Positions 49,841 through 62,455 of a stretch of DNA of 64,000 nt are shown piece by piece. The position numbers were made by a program, and so were the translations under genes. The notes under the pieces were generated by a model. That model worked only from the letters and a program-made list of their open reading frames with translations, was not told the DNA's origin and searched no databases. The stretch spans positions 1 to 64,000 of the forward strand of contig NZ_PIQX01000007.1 of assembly GCF_003049085.1 (NCBI RefSeq), in the 5' to 3' direction. Position 1 is the first letter of the stretch; the number at the start of each line of letters is the position of its first letter. Source of the stretch: Campylobacter concisus. Its GTDB lineage: Bacteria > Campylobacterota > Campylobacteria > Campylobacterales > Campylobacteraceae.

Positions 49841-50938
49841 ATGTTTAAAATTTGGCGGAAATTTCACTTAATTTTAGCTCTTATCTTTGCTTTGCCACTT
49901 TTGATAATCTCAATTAGTGGAGCGATTATTTCGTATCACGATGAGATAATTGAAGTTTTTAGTAAAGATGAGATAGATATAACGACTAATAAGAGTGCTT
50001 TAAAAATAGATGAAATTTTAAAAATTTTTAGCAAAAACGAGCCAAATTTTAACCTTAGCTATATAAAGATAAAAGGCGAGACAAATAGAGCTTATGTGGT
50101 AAGTGGCACAAGCGAGAGTGGCGAGTTTAAGTCGTTCTTAGTAGATCCTTATACGGGCGAGGTAGTCTCTGAAAATAGCGTGGAAAAATTTATAGGGCTA
50201 GCTTTAAATTTACATAAAAATCTAGGACTAGCTCTATTTAAAAATGAAAATTTATCTAAATTCGCAAGTGAGCTGGTGGCGATTTCAACGCTTGCACTAC
50301 TTGCGATTTTATTAACTGGAGCGTTTATACAATTTTGGAGATTTAGAAGCAAATTTATTAGCGCCTTTAAGCTAAATCTAAAGGCAAAGAAATTTGCATT
50401 TTTATATTCGTTGCATGGATTTTTAGGGCTTTATTTGGGATCCATTTTGCTTATTATCTGTGTTAGCGGTCTATACTTTTCTTATGAGAAATTTGCTCTT
50501 TTTATAAATCAAATCTGTGGCGAGCAAAAGGTATTGAAAAAGCCAAATTTTACTAGCAAAAATGGCTTTAGCCTAAATGATGAGCAAAAGGTAGAAAATC
50601 TTCAAAAGGCTTATGAAATTTTTACCTTAAAATTTGGAAATGAGTTTGATGCTTTAAATTTTATCCTCAATAAAGACGGCGTAAAATTTATGATCTTTTA
50701 CTTACCAAAAGGCGCTAGTGAGAGTGATGGCGTTAGGCTTGTAGTCGATACGGCAAGTGGAGAAATTTTAAAAAATACCATGCCAAAATCTTTTGAAATT
50801 TATAAATTTATGCTTGATCTGCACGCTGGATATACATTCGGAGAGGCTGGGAAATTTATCTTTTTTATGGCTTCTTGTGGAGTTGGCGTGCTACTTTTTA
50901 GTGGCTATGTGATTTACTACAAACGGCGTAAAAAGTAG
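49841..50938 (+). CDS. PepSY-associated membrane protein
   Basis: 365 residues, 1 nt after the receptor. Four membrane segments: about 8-28, 142-162, 186-212 and 340-358. WRKFHLILALIFALPLLIIS begins the first, and HGFLGLYLGSILLIICVSGL the third. His residues in the helices (HLILA, LHKNLG, HGFLG, LDLHAGYTF) are typical of PepSY_TM proteins that use heme or flavin to reduce ferric siderophores. It probably releases iron taken up by the receptor. Confidence 0.88.
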   Translation: MFKIWRKFHLILALIFALPLLIISISGAIISYHDEIIEVFSKDEIDITTNKSALKIDEILKIFSKNEPNFNLSYIKIKGETNRAYVVSGTSESGEFKSFLVDPYTGEVVSENSVEKFIGLALNLHKNLGLALFKNENLSKFASELVAISTLALLAILLTGAFIQFWRFRSKFISAFKLNLKAKKFAFLYSLHGFLGLYLGSILLIICVSGLYFSYEKFALFINQICGEQKVLKKPNFTSKNGFSLNDEQKVENLQKAYEIFTLKFGNEFDALNFILNKDGVKFMIFYLPKGASESDGVRLVVDTASGEILKNTMPKSFEIYKFMLDLHAGYTFGEAGKFIFFMASCGVGVLLFSGYVIYYKRRKK

Positions 50939-51001
50939 TCTTATTTATCTATCTCTTAACTCTTTTTAGTTATTATCCCAAATAAAATTTTTGGAAAAAT
51001 C

Positions 51002-51466
51002 ATGCAAAAAAAATACAGACCAAATGTGGCAGCTGTTATTTTGTCTAGCTTGTATCCATTTAAATGTGAAATTTTAGTCGCAAAAAGGGTGGATATGGAT
51101 GATATTTGGCAGTTTCCTCAAGGCGGAATAGACGAAGGCGAGAGTCCAAAGCAGGCCTTAAAAAGGGAGCTTAAAGAAGAGATCGGAACTGATAAAATCG
51201 ATATCTTAGATGAGTATCCGCAGTGGCTAAGCTACGACTTTCCAGCAAACGCGGCAAAGAAATTTTATCCATTTGACGGACAGACGCAAAAATATTTTTT
51301 GGTTAGACTTAAAAATGGTGCCAGCATAAATTTAAAGACAGAGCATCCAGAGTTTAGCGAGTATAAATTTGTAGATTTTGGTAGAAGTTTAGAGGGAATA
51401 AATCACTTTAAAAAGCCTATTTATGAAAAGGTTTTGAGTTATTTTAAAGAGAAAGGATATTTTTGA
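51002..51466 (+). CDS. RNA pyrophosphohydrolase (RppH-like Nudix)
   Basis: 154 residues. KKYRPNVAAVILSSLYPFKC, WQFPQGGIDEGESPKQ and LKRELKEEIG make the Nudix box, and YPQWLSYDFP plus GQTQKYFLVRL are typical of RppH. It removes pyrophosphate from RNA 5' ends to start decay, or hydrolyses diadenosine polyphosphates in related proteins. Stop overlaps the lysC ATG (TGATG). Confidence 0.92.
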   Translation: MQKKYRPNVAAVILSSLYPFKCEILVAKRVDMDDIWQFPQGGIDEGESPKQALKRELKEEIGTDKIDILDEYPQWLSYDFPANAAKKFYPFDGQTQKYFLVRLKNGASINLKTEHPEFSEYKFVDFGRSLEGINHFKKPIYEKVLSYFKEKGYF

Positions 51467-52668
51467 TGTTGATCGTTCAAAAATTTGGCGGAACTAGCGT
51501 AGGAACACTTGAACGCATCGAAGCTGTGGCAAATAGGGTCATTGAGACAAAAAATAGCGGTGCAGACGTAGTTGTGGTAGTTTCTGCGATGAGCGGAGTT
51601 ACAAATCAATTGGTTGAATATAGTGAGTATTTTTCAAAACATCCAGATGGTGTCGCCACTGATATGCTTTTAAGCTCTGGAGAGCAAGTAACGACCGCGC
51701 TTTTAACGATCGCACTTAATGCAAAAGGCTATGCGTGTGTGGGTATGACAGGTGCGATGGCAGGCATAATTACTGATGATATTCATACAAAAGCAAGGAT
51801 CGAAAGGATAGAGACTGCTAGGCTAAAAGCCGAGCTAAAAGCCGGCAAAATCGTAGTTGTGGCTGGCTTTCAAGGTATAGATGAAAAAGGTAATATCACA
51901 ACCCTTGGTAGAGGTGGTAGCGACCTTAGTGCAGTTGCATTAGCGGGAGCACTTGATGCTGATCTATGCGAAATTTTTACCGATGTTGATGGCGTTTATA
52001 CGACTGATCCAAGGATAGAAAAAAAGGCAAAAAAACTTGAGAAGATAAGCTATGATGAGATGCTAGAGCTCGCTTCTGCTGGCGCAAAGGTACTACAAAA
52101 TCGCTCAGTCGAGCTGGCAAAAAAACTAAATGTAAAACTCATTACAAGAAGTAGCTTTAATCACAACGAAGGTACATTAATAGCAAAGGAAGATGACAAT
52201 ATGGAAGCAGTTTTAGTAAGCGGAATAGCACTAGATAAAAATCAAGCAAGAGTAACACTAAGGGGCGTAGTTGATAAACCTGGCATCGCAGCAGAAATTT
52301 TTACAGCTTTAGCTCATGAAAACATAAACGTAGATATGATAATCCAAAACGTAGGACATGACGGCACTACAAATTTAGGCTTTACAGTGCCACAAAATGA
52401 GCTTGAACTAGCAAAAGAAACTATGCAAAAGCTCTCAGCTGCAAAACATATAGAATTTGATGATGCGATCGTGAAAGTTTCAGTTATTGGCGTCGGCATG
52501 AAGAGCCATAGTGGCGTAGCATGTTTAGCATTTGAAACGCTTGCAAAAGAGGGTATAAATATCCAAATGATCTCAACAAGTGAGATAAAAATTTCAATGA
52601 TCGTTGATCAAAAATATGGCGAGCTAGCGGTTCGCGTACTTCATGATGCTTATAAGCTAGATAAATAA
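51466..52668 (+). CDS. Aspartokinase
   Basis: 400 residues from the ATG at 51466. KFGGTSVGTLERIEAVANRV, TLGRGGSDLSAVALAGALDA and EIFTDVDGVYTTDPR form the kinase part, and two ACT domains at the C-terminus (GVVDKPGIAAEIFTALAHEN, VSVIGVGMKSHSGVACLAFE) provide feedback control. It phosphorylates aspartate, starting the route to lysine, threonine, methionine and diaminopimelate. Overlaps hobA by 1 nt. Confidence 0.96.
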   Translation: MLIVQKFGGTSVGTLERIEAVANRVIETKNSGADVVVVVSAMSGVTNQLVEYSEYFSKHPDGVATDMLLSSGEQVTTALLTIALNAKGYACVGMTGAMAGIITDDIHTKARIERIETARLKAELKAGKIVVVAGFQGIDEKGNITTLGRGGSDLSAVALAGALDADLCEIFTDVDGVYTTDPRIEKKAKKLEKISYDEMLELASAGAKVLQNRSVELAKKLNVKLITRSSFNHNEGTLIAKEDDNMEAVLVSGIALDKNQARVTLRGVVDKPGIAAEIFTALAHENINVDMIIQNVGHDGTTNLGFTVPQNELELAKETMQKLSAAKHIEFDDAIVKVSVIGVGMKSHSGVACLAFETLAKEGINIQMISTSEIKISMIVDQKYGELAVRVLHDAYKLDK

Positions 52669-53210
52669 TGCAAGATTTTATTCAGTGGACGTTAAAGGCT
52701 ATTAGAGACGAAGGCCCTTTGATGAGCTGGATGGAGGAAAGGCGTGTCGAATGGACGCCTTTGCTCGCATCTAGGCTTAAATTTTTACTTGAAGGAAGGG
52801 CTTTTATAACTATAAGTGATGAAGAGCGAAGATGGTTTGAAACTTATCTTTTAAAAAAGATGAACCATTCAAAAAGTATCAGACCATTTTTGCCATTTTT
52901 TAGCCTAAGATCGCTTTATCCATCGCTTGATGAGATAGAGACAAATGAACAAAAGCAGCTTCTAAAAGATATGCTAAGTCTTGCTTTTCCAAACGGGTAC
53001 TTGTTTTTTTATATCGGAAAGAGCCTTGATAGATATGCGAATTTAGCCAAAAGCGATGAGGATAGTTATATGTGGCTATTTGACGAGCAGGCGCAAAACA
53101 GCTTTACTCTTAGCTCGAGCGATGAAAATTTAGACGTTAAGCTAATAAGCCTTTGCAAAATTTTTGATAAAAGCATTGATGCTGCGCTCTTTGCTAAGGT
53201 GATACTCTAA
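52668..53210 (+). CDS. DnaA-associating initiation factor HobA
   Basis: 180 residues: QDFIQWTLKAIRDEGPLMSW, VEWTPLLASRLKFLLEGRAF and IRPFLPFFSL are characteristic. HobA, known from Helicobacter and Campylobacter, binds DnaA domain I and helps assemble the initiation complex at oriC. Its presence marks the epsilonproteobacteria. Coupled to lysC (1 nt overlap) and immediately followed by holB. Confidence 0.93.
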   Translation: MQDFIQWTLKAIRDEGPLMSWMEERRVEWTPLLASRLKFLLEGRAFITISDEERRWFETYLLKKMNHSKSIRPFLPFFSLRSLYPSLDEIETNEQKQLLKDMLSLAFPNGYLFFYIGKSLDRYANLAKSDEDSYMWLFDEQAQNSFTLSSSDENLDVKLISLCKIFDKSIDAALFAKVIL

Positions 53211-53831
53211 ATGCTTAATAAAATCGTCGTTACAAGCGATTTTGAAAGTTTAAAAGCCAAGCTTGAAAGCGAGTTTGGTATTAATAATTTAAGATTTTTT
53301 ATAAGCGATGATTTTTTGCTAGAAAACGCAAAAGAGGTCATTGCAGAAGCTTACATTGCTGAAAAAGATGAAAAAATTTTAGTAATACATGCTAGTTCTT
53401 TTAGGACAGAAGCTCAAAACGCACTTTTAAAGATCATCGAAGAGCCCCCAAGAAATATCAAATTTATAATAGCAACGCAGAGTAAAAATTTACTTCTACC
53501 AACGATTAGATCAAGAATGCTCATAGAAAATAATCTCACAAAAAAACCAAAAATAACCCTTGATCTAAATTTAAAATCGTTTAGCCTAAAGGAGATAACA
53601 AGCTTTATCGATCAAAAGATCGCAGATGAGCAAGCTCAGAAATTTGGCAAAAACGAGTTAAAAGAGCTTGTGGGCGTTATCGTGACAAAGGCGGTCGATA
53701 GCGGGTATAAATTTAGCGGCGATGAGATGGATTATTTTTTCTCGCTTATTAGGCTTGCTGATCTAAATGCCAAGTCTCACGCCGTGCTAACGCCACTACT
53801 GCTTACTATATTTCAAAAAGGACGACGTTGA
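53211..53831 (+). CDS. DNA polymerase III delta prime subunit
   Basis: 206 residues, shorter than E. coli HolB (334), as usual in Campylobacter. LVIHASSFRTEAQNALLKII, EEPPRNIKFIIATQSKNLLL and PTIRSRML are the clamp-loader motifs; Walker A is lacking, as in delta prime. It works with delta (35317-36315) in the clamp loader. Starts directly after the hobA stop. Confidence 0.9.
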   Translation: MLNKIVVTSDFESLKAKLESEFGINNLRFFISDDFLLENAKEVIAEAYIAEKDEKILVIHASSFRTEAQNALLKIIEEPPRNIKFIIATQSKNLLLPTIRSRMLIENNLTKKPKITLDLNLKSFSLKEITSFIDQKIADEQAQKFGKNELKELVGVIVTKAVDSGYKFSGDEMDYFFSLIRLADLNAKSHAVLTPLLLTIFQKGRR

Positions 53832-54967
53832 AAATTTATAAGATAAATAATAAAAGTAACTTTGATGAAATTTGCAAAGCCATCTCGCCAAGCCCTGCTG
53901 GTGTGAAGCTCATGCATGAAAAGAGCGAGATAAATTTTATATTTATAGATGAGATAAAAACCCCAGCGGCAAATATCCTAAAGCAAGACGCCCTAAGCGT
54001 TGGAGCTGAGCTTGTGACGCATAAAGATACGATTTTGGGTAGGCAGAGTCTAAATAAAGCCTTACTAATGGCGACGAATGCGCAGCTTAGGCAATTAGCT
54101 AAAAAAGAGAAGTTGCAAGACTTTGGACTTAAAAATTTAGCAGCCTTTTTAGAGACAAAATTTATAAAGCCCGCAAAGCCTGTTATAATGGGCGTTGCAA
54201 ATATAAACACAGATAGCTTCAACGAGCAAAGCCGCATAAATACGCAAAATGGCATAGCGAAAATCGAAGCCATGATCGAAGCAGGTGCAGACTACATCGA
54301 CCTTGGTGGCGTTAGCTCAAGGCCAGGGAGCGAGTATTGCGGACGCGAGGAGGAGTTTAGACGCATAAAAGATATCGTGGAGGAAATTTACAGGCTAAAT
54401 TTACACGAAAAGGCGAAATTTAGCCTTGATAGCTTTGATGAGTATTGCTTAGAATTTGCGCTAAATCACGGCTTTAAGATAATAAATGACATCACGGCAA
54501 ACGCCTCACTTGCCACGCTTGCGGCGCGATATGACGCTGAGTTTTGTATGATGCATATGCAAGGCAATCCTGCGACTATGCAGGTCGCACCAAAATATAA
54601 CGACTTAATCGGCGAGATAGCAGACTTTTTTGAGCAAAAGATAACCCTTGCAAGAGAGCTTGGCGCCAAAAAGCTAGTGCTTGATGTGGGTATTGGCTTT
54701 GGCAAGACGGCTGAACAAAATTTATTGCTTATTAAACATTTGGAGCATTTTTTGAAATTTGATTGCCCGCTACTAGTAGGCGCAAGCCGCAAATCAGTCA
54801 TAAATCACTACTACAAAAGCGAGGTCAAAGAGCGCTTACCAGGCTCACTTTACCTGCATCTAAAGGCCTTCGAAAACGGCGCACAGATCATTAGAACACA
54901 CGATGTGGCCGAGCACAAACAGCTTTTTGATATGCATGAGGCGATGAGCCAAGCCACGCTTTGGTAG
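53828..54967 (+). CDS. Dihydropteroate synthase
   Basis: 379 residues from a TTG start that overlaps holB. An N-terminal 120-residue extension precedes the TIM barrel: VIMGVANINTDSFNEQSR, GADYIDLGGVSSRPGSEYCG, KIINDITANASLATLA, LDVGIGFGKTAEQNLLLI, LVGASRKSVINHYY. It joins p-aminobenzoate to pterin in folate synthesis. Long N-terminus is usual for this genus. The last codons overlap the truncated NADAR ORF. Confidence 0.93.
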   Translation: MKIYKINNKSNFDEICKAISPSPAGVKLMHEKSEINFIFIDEIKTPAANILKQDALSVGAELVTHKDTILGRQSLNKALLMATNAQLRQLAKKEKLQDFGLKNLAAFLETKFIKPAKPVIMGVANINTDSFNEQSRINTQNGIAKIEAMIEAGADYIDLGGVSSRPGSEYCGREEEFRRIKDIVEEIYRLNLHEKAKFSLDSFDEYCLEFALNHGFKIINDITANASLATLAARYDAEFCMMHMQGNPATMQVAPKYNDLIGEIADFFEQKITLARELGAKKLVLDVGIGFGKTAEQNLLLIKHLEHFLKFDCPLLVGASRKSVINHYYKSEVKERLPGSLYLHLKAFENGAQIIRTHDVAEHKQLFDMHEAMSQATLW

Positions 54968-55392
54968 AGTGTAAGGCTAAAAAGGCTGAGTGCTTTGGTG
55001 ATAAAGAGGCTTTGGAGCAAATTTTATCCGCTAAAGATCCAGTACAGATGAAGGCGTTTGGCAGGCAGGTGCGAGGCTTTGACGCTAAGGTCTGGGACGA
55101 GGTCAAATTTAGCGTTGTGCTAAATGCGGACTATCTAAAATTTAGCCAAAATACCTCTTTGCGAGACTTTTTGCTCCAAACTGGGAGTAAAATTTTAGTC
55201 GAGGCAAGGCCTGTTGATAAAATTTGGGGCATAGGTTTGGCTGCAAGTGATGAAAATGTGCAAAATCCTATGAAGTGGCGAGGGCAAAATTTACTTGGCT
55301 TTGCACTGATGAGGGTAGGGGACGAGATAGCAAAGGTCTATAAAAATGTCCATTTACGTGACGCCAGAGAGCTAAATTTAGATCATTTATAA
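54961..55392 (+). pseudogene. N-terminally truncated NADAR (YbiA-like) protein
   Basis: 143 residues at most, from a TTG start. CKAKKAECFGDKEALEQILS, KAFGRQVRGFDAKVWDEVKF, LKFSQNTSLRDFLLQTGSKI, EARPVDKIWGIGLAASDENV and KWRGQNLLGFALMRVGDEI cover most of the NADAR fold, which cleaves N-glycosidic bonds of ADP-ribose-type or riboflavin intermediates. The usual first 40-50 residues with the 'F-NF-PSPF' start and the EH-type helix are absent, and a stop codon lies upstream in frame at 54937. It may be a remnant or use an unrecognised start. Confidence 0.55.
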
Positions 55393-55403
55393 AGTATGTT
55401 TAA

Positions 55404-58080
<2,677 letters not shown>

Positions 58081-58935
58081 TATCACTGCCGTTGCGATAG
58101 GGCATTTTGACGGCGTGCATAGAGGACACAAACAGCTTTTAAAGCAGCTTGGCGAGTTTGGCGGACTTGTCGTCATCGACAAAAACAAGGCAAACATAAC
58201 GCCAAAGCTAAAGCGAGCCGAGTACTCAAACTATCCTTGCTTCTTGTATGATTTTGAGAGTATAAAAGGGCTTAGCGGCGAGGAATTTATCGCACTTTTA
58301 AAGAGGGATTTTAAAAATTTAAAAAAGATCGTTGTTGGATTTGATTTTAGATTTGGCAGAAACAGAGCGTGGGATAAGCACGATTTGAAAAGGATTTTTG
58401 ATGGCGAGGTGGTCGTCGTTGATGAGGTTTGTTATGATGGCATGGGCGTGCATAGCTCCTCCATCAGAGAGCTGATACGCCAAGGCAACATCGATGAGGC
58501 AAATAGGCTAATAGGCAGGGAGTACTCGATCGAGGGCAACGTGATAAAAGGGCAGGGCATCGGCGCAAAAGAGCTGGTTGCCACGCTAAATTTAGATATA
58601 AAAAGCTATCTTTTGCCGCGCGAGGGCGTCTATGCGACAAGAACGAGGATGGGCTCATACACCTATGGCTCGGTCACTTTTATAGGCAACAGGCTTAGCA
58701 CGGATGGAAATTTTAGCGTTGAGACGCACATCTTAGACGAGGTCGCGCCAAAGGTGACAAAGCACGTCGCCGTTTGCTTCATAAAACGCTTAAGAGATAA
58801 TAAGAAATTTAATAATCTAAGCGAGCTAAAAGAGCAGATAAAACGCGATATAAACGAGGCTAGGCAGTGCGTGGGCGTGTGCGATCTCTTTTTTGGAGAG
58901 ACGATGAGATACTTTGACGGATATGGAGCTGGTAT

Positions 58936-59640
58936 ATGAGAGATGAAATTTTTAAAGAGCCTATAAGCAAGCAGTTTGAGTTTGATGACTTTGTGGCGAG
59001 TGTTTTTGATGATATGATCTCGCGCTCGGTGCCGTTTTACGACGTGAGCTCAAATTTAAACGCAAAGTTGCTTGCTAAAATTTTGCCAAAATCAGCAAAA
59101 GTGTGCGACCTTGGCTGCTCTACGGCAAATAGCCTGCTTTTGCTAAACAACCTTAGAAACGACCTCGTGCTAAGCGGCGTGGATAACTCTGAGGCGATGC
59201 TAGCAAATGCTAAAAATAAGGCAAAAGCTTATGGGGCTGATATTGAATTTATTTTAGACGACATCTTAGAGTGCGAGCTAGAGGGCTTTGATGCTGTTTT
59301 GGCAAACTATACTTTGCAGTTTATCAGACCGCCAAAAAGGGCTGATCTGGTGCAAAAAATTTATAACGGACTAAATGAAAATGGCGTCTTTTTGTTTAGT
59401 GAAAAGATCATCTTTGAAGATAAAAAGCTTACTAAAAGCGTCATAGAAATTTACGAGGACTACAAGCAAGCGCAAGGCTACTCACGCTACGAGATCGCCC
59501 AAAAAAGAGAGGCGCTTGAAAATGTGCTGGTGCCATACACTGAAGAAGAAAATAGAAACTTAGCCCTAAATGCTGGCTTTAAGCGTGTCGAGAGCACATT
59601 TAAATGGGGAAATTTCATGAGCTTTTTGGCGTTTAAGTAA
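58936..59640 (+). CDS. Carboxy-S-adenosyl-L-methionine synthase CmoA
   Basis: 234 residues. FEFDDFVASVFDDMISRSVP, KVCDLGCSTANSLLLLNNLR, VDNSEAMLANAKNKA, ANYTLQFIRPPKRADLVQKI and EKIIFEDK are CmoA motifs. It makes the carboxy-SAM used by CmoB to form cmo5U34 in tRNA. Last of the ligA-tlyA-ribF-cmoA unit. Confidence 0.94.
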   Translation: MRDEIFKEPISKQFEFDDFVASVFDDMISRSVPFYDVSSNLNAKLLAKILPKSAKVCDLGCSTANSLLLLNNLRNDLVLSGVDNSEAMLANAKNKAKAYGADIEFILDDILECELEGFDAVLANYTLQFIRPPKRADLVQKIYNGLNENGVFLFSEKIIFEDKKLTKSVIEIYEDYKQAQGYSRYEIAQKREALENVLVPYTEEENRNLALNAGFKRVESTFKWGNFMSFLAFK

Positions 59641-59758
59641 AATTAAAAATATCAGCTTTTGTATTTAAATATAAAATTTAATCACAAACAGTGAATTTAA
59701 AATTTAGATTTTGCTTTGCAATGTCAGCATTTTTGGATAATGAAATTTAATAGTAAAG

Positions 59759-59787
59759 AAATTTAGCGGGAGTTACCCGCTAAATTT
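59759..59787 (-). terminator. Terminator of formate dehydrogenase gene
   Basis: AAATTTAGCGGG (59759-59770) and CCCGCTAAATTT (59776-59787) form a perfect 12-bp stem with a 5-nt loop directly at the stop codon on the minus strand, with T-rich sequence after it. It could also end cmoA transcription from the other side. Confidence 0.8.
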
Positions 59788-62062
59788 ACTCATTTATCGC
59801 TGCGTTTCCATGGTGGTGGAAGTCATCGTAGATGATCTTTGAAGTTTGGAATTTCTCGCGTTTTAGCTCGCGAACTCGTAAAAATTCCTCTTCATCGATC
59901 TTTTTGATCTGGATAGCTGCTTTAAATGTCGGAGTCTTACTGATGTAGTCCCAACCGCTGCTTGTTAGCTCGTTGCATGAGCTCTCCCAGTAGTGGAAAG
60001 TCATCTGGATGATGCCATCAGGCACGATGTCAGTTACTTCAGCTTTTACGACGATGTAGCCGTATCTACTCCAAGCTTTGATAAAGTCGCCTTGTTTTAG
60101 TCCGTATCTTTCTGCAAGCGCTGGGCTCATCTCAGCGATAGGTCCGATGCTATCTCCGCCCTCTTCGATGGCGCGTGAGCGTCTTGTCATGGTGCCAACT
60201 GTGTATTGATAAACCTTTCTTGTAGTTAAAAGCTGTATCGGATACTCAGCGTCAGTCTTCTCATCGACTGAACCAGCCATGATAGGATACTCTGGCGACA
60301 TATTCATCTTCTTGGCAAACTCAAGTTTTGCACTCTCGATCTCATCAGCTTTATCCACAAATAAGCATGGCACAAAGCGACCTTTGCCATCAGGTGTAAA
60401 GAATTTCTTATCAAGATAGAGGCTTTGACCACCCATATCATCTTCAGTTGGGCATGGCCAGTGAAGTCCGTGATATTTTTTAAGTCTATAGTAGCTCATA
60501 CCGCCGTAGCGTCTAGGGTCGCATTTCCTAACTTCTTCCCAAATCTCTTCTGGTGAGTTGAAGTTAAAGCCCTCTGTTGCGCCTAAACGACGTGCGATCT
60601 CGCAAACGATCCACCAGTCTTGTCTAGCATCACCTGGAGGTGTGATGACTGCTTCGTTATGTTGGACACGGCGCTCTGCGTTAGTGTAAAGACCCTCTTT
60701 TTCGCTACTTGCAACGCCAGGGAGAACGACGTCAGCTTTTAGTGAAGTCTCGGTTAAAAATAGATCTTGAACCACGTAGAAATCGACATTTGCGATGCCT
60801 TTTAAGAAGTGGTTTGTATTTGGCTCAGAGATGACTGGGTTTTCGCCGATAGTCCAGAAGAAATGCACTCTGCCATCAAGGATCGCATCAGGTACTTCAG
60901 TCTTGTGGATACCTATCTTTGAGTTTAAAAATCCAGGCTCAAGGTGCCACATTTTCTCAAACCAAGCTCTTTGCTCTGGGTCGGTTACTGAGCCAAGATT
61001 TGGGAATATGTTTGGTAAAACGCCCATGTCGCAGCAACCTTGAACGTTCTCTTGACCTCTAAGTGGCAAGTCGCCTGTGCCAAGCTCGCAGATATTGCCA
61101 GTTATCAAGAATAAATTTGATACATCGCAAACTCCGCCAACGCCGTGGTTGAAGTGAGTTACGCCCATGCCGTGAGTGATGACGGCTGGTTTTGTGGTGG
61201 CATACATTCTAGCAGCTGCTCTTATATCCTCTGGATTTAGCCTTGTGTATTTTGCTACAACCTCTGGCGCATAGTCTTTTACAGCTTCTTTAACGTACTC
61301 GATGCCTATTGTGTGATCTCTTACAAATTCCTCATTTACAAGGCCTTCTTCGATGATAGTGTAAAGAAGTGCGTTAATAACAGGGATGTTGTGCTCAGGC
61401 TCTAGCTGCAAGTGGATGTCTGCTCTACTTGCAAACTCGGTCTTGATAGGGTCGATAACGATCAGTTTTGCACCGCGGTTTAGCGCTCTTTGGATGTGCA
61501 TAGCTGCGATTGGGTGACCATTTTCTGGGTTTGAGCCTATCATTAATATACAGTTACTATAAGTGCCAATCTCTGTAAAGCTATTTGTGGCAGCTCCGTT
61601 TCCGATTGTTTTAGCAAGTCCTGCTACTGTCGGAGCGTGTCAAATTCTAGCGCAGTGATCGACGTTGTTTGTGCCTATGACTGCACGCATTAGCTTTTGA
61701 GCGACGTAGTTGTCTTCAAGTGTACAGCGTGCTGAAAAGTTTCCTGCTAGTGAGTCAGGGCCGTATTTCTCTTTGGCTTCTTTCATCTTTTCTACGACAA
61801 GATCAAGCGCCTCGTCCCAGCTGGCCTCTTCAAATTCACCATCCTTTGAAAAGACTCCATTTTTCTTTCTAATAAGCGGCTTTGTAAGTCTGTCTGGACT
61901 TGCAACGTAATCCCAGCCATAAAAGCCCTTTAAACATAAATTTCCTTGATTGACTGGATTGTCTTCGACGCCAGTAGCGGCACGAACGACGTTGTTTTCC
62001 ACGTGCAAGGTTACTTGACAGCCTGTCCCGCAATAAGGACAGATGACTTTGCCTTCTTTCAT
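59786..62062 (-). CDS. Selenocysteine formate dehydrogenase, catalytic subunit
   Basis: 758 residues when the in-frame TGA at 61640-61642 is read as selenocysteine. The context CARI-Sec-HAPTVAGLAKTIG matches the active-site motif of formate dehydrogenases. The N-terminus carries a 4Fe-4S site (CPYCGTGCQ plus GNLCLKG), with molybdopterin domains through ILMIGSNPENGHP, TRKVYQYTVGTMTRRS and a C-terminal part ending FHHHGNAAINE. The ATG at 62062 follows AAAGGAGA; a longer in-frame start at 62122 lacks one. The size fits FdhF-like single-subunit enzymes, which lack the twin-arginine leader. No fdhB/fdhC next to it. Confidence 0.92.
61600..61642 (-). promoter_or_regulatory. Selenocysteine codon and SECIS hairpin
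   Basis: The TGA codon (61642-61640 on the minus strand) is followed by a stem-loop: after CACGCTCCGACAGT, AGCA-GGACT-TGCT forms an apical stem with a GG in the loop, as bacterial SECIS elements need for SelB. Read by eye; the stem may extend further at the base. Confidence 0.7.
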
Positions 62063-62455
62063 CACTTTCTCCTTTGCTATGCAATATTTGCATATTTCTA
62101 TATGGGTAATATTACTAGCCAAATTCTTAATCTTTAATAAAAATTCTTTATCTATAAAAATAAATTTTTAACTTAAGTTAAAATTAATTTAGTTCTATTA
62201 AAGTCAATTATTTAGGGGTTTTAAAATTTATTTAAAATTGATAAATTTATTATAAAAGAAATAAAGATATAGAGATTTAGCTTTTTATATAAAATGAAGA
62301 AATTAATTTTATTTTACTTTGTTTAAAAAGGTTAGTCGTATTGTAAGTAGATAAATTAATACTAAAGATGGAAAAATAAAATTAAACTGTAAATTTTGAA
62401 TAAAAAAATATATATAAAGAAATTTAGCAAGGAGAGCAGATCGCTCTCCGATGGA
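62063..62455. promoter_or_regulatory. AT-rich interval with perfect palindrome
   Basis: 390 bp upstream of the formate dehydrogenase and downstream of rpsO, without a gene. TTTTAACTTAAGTTAAAA at 62166-62183 is a perfect 18-bp palindrome, a plausible regulator site about 105 bp before the fdh ATG. The rest is nearly all A+T. A hairpin at 62431-62449 belongs to rpsO. Confidence 0.55.
62431..62449 (-). terminator. Terminator of rpsO
   Basis: GGAGAGC (62431-62437) and GCTCTCC (62443-62449) form a perfect 7-bp stem with loop AGATC, 6 nt after the rpsO stop on the minus strand. No strong T-run, but position and stem fit. Confidence 0.6.

Noticed and set aside
61543..61640. Possible frameshift or pseudogene between two formate dehydrogenase ORFs
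   Set aside because: The break is a single in-frame TGA in the selenocysteine context with a SECIS-like hairpin, so the gene is intact.
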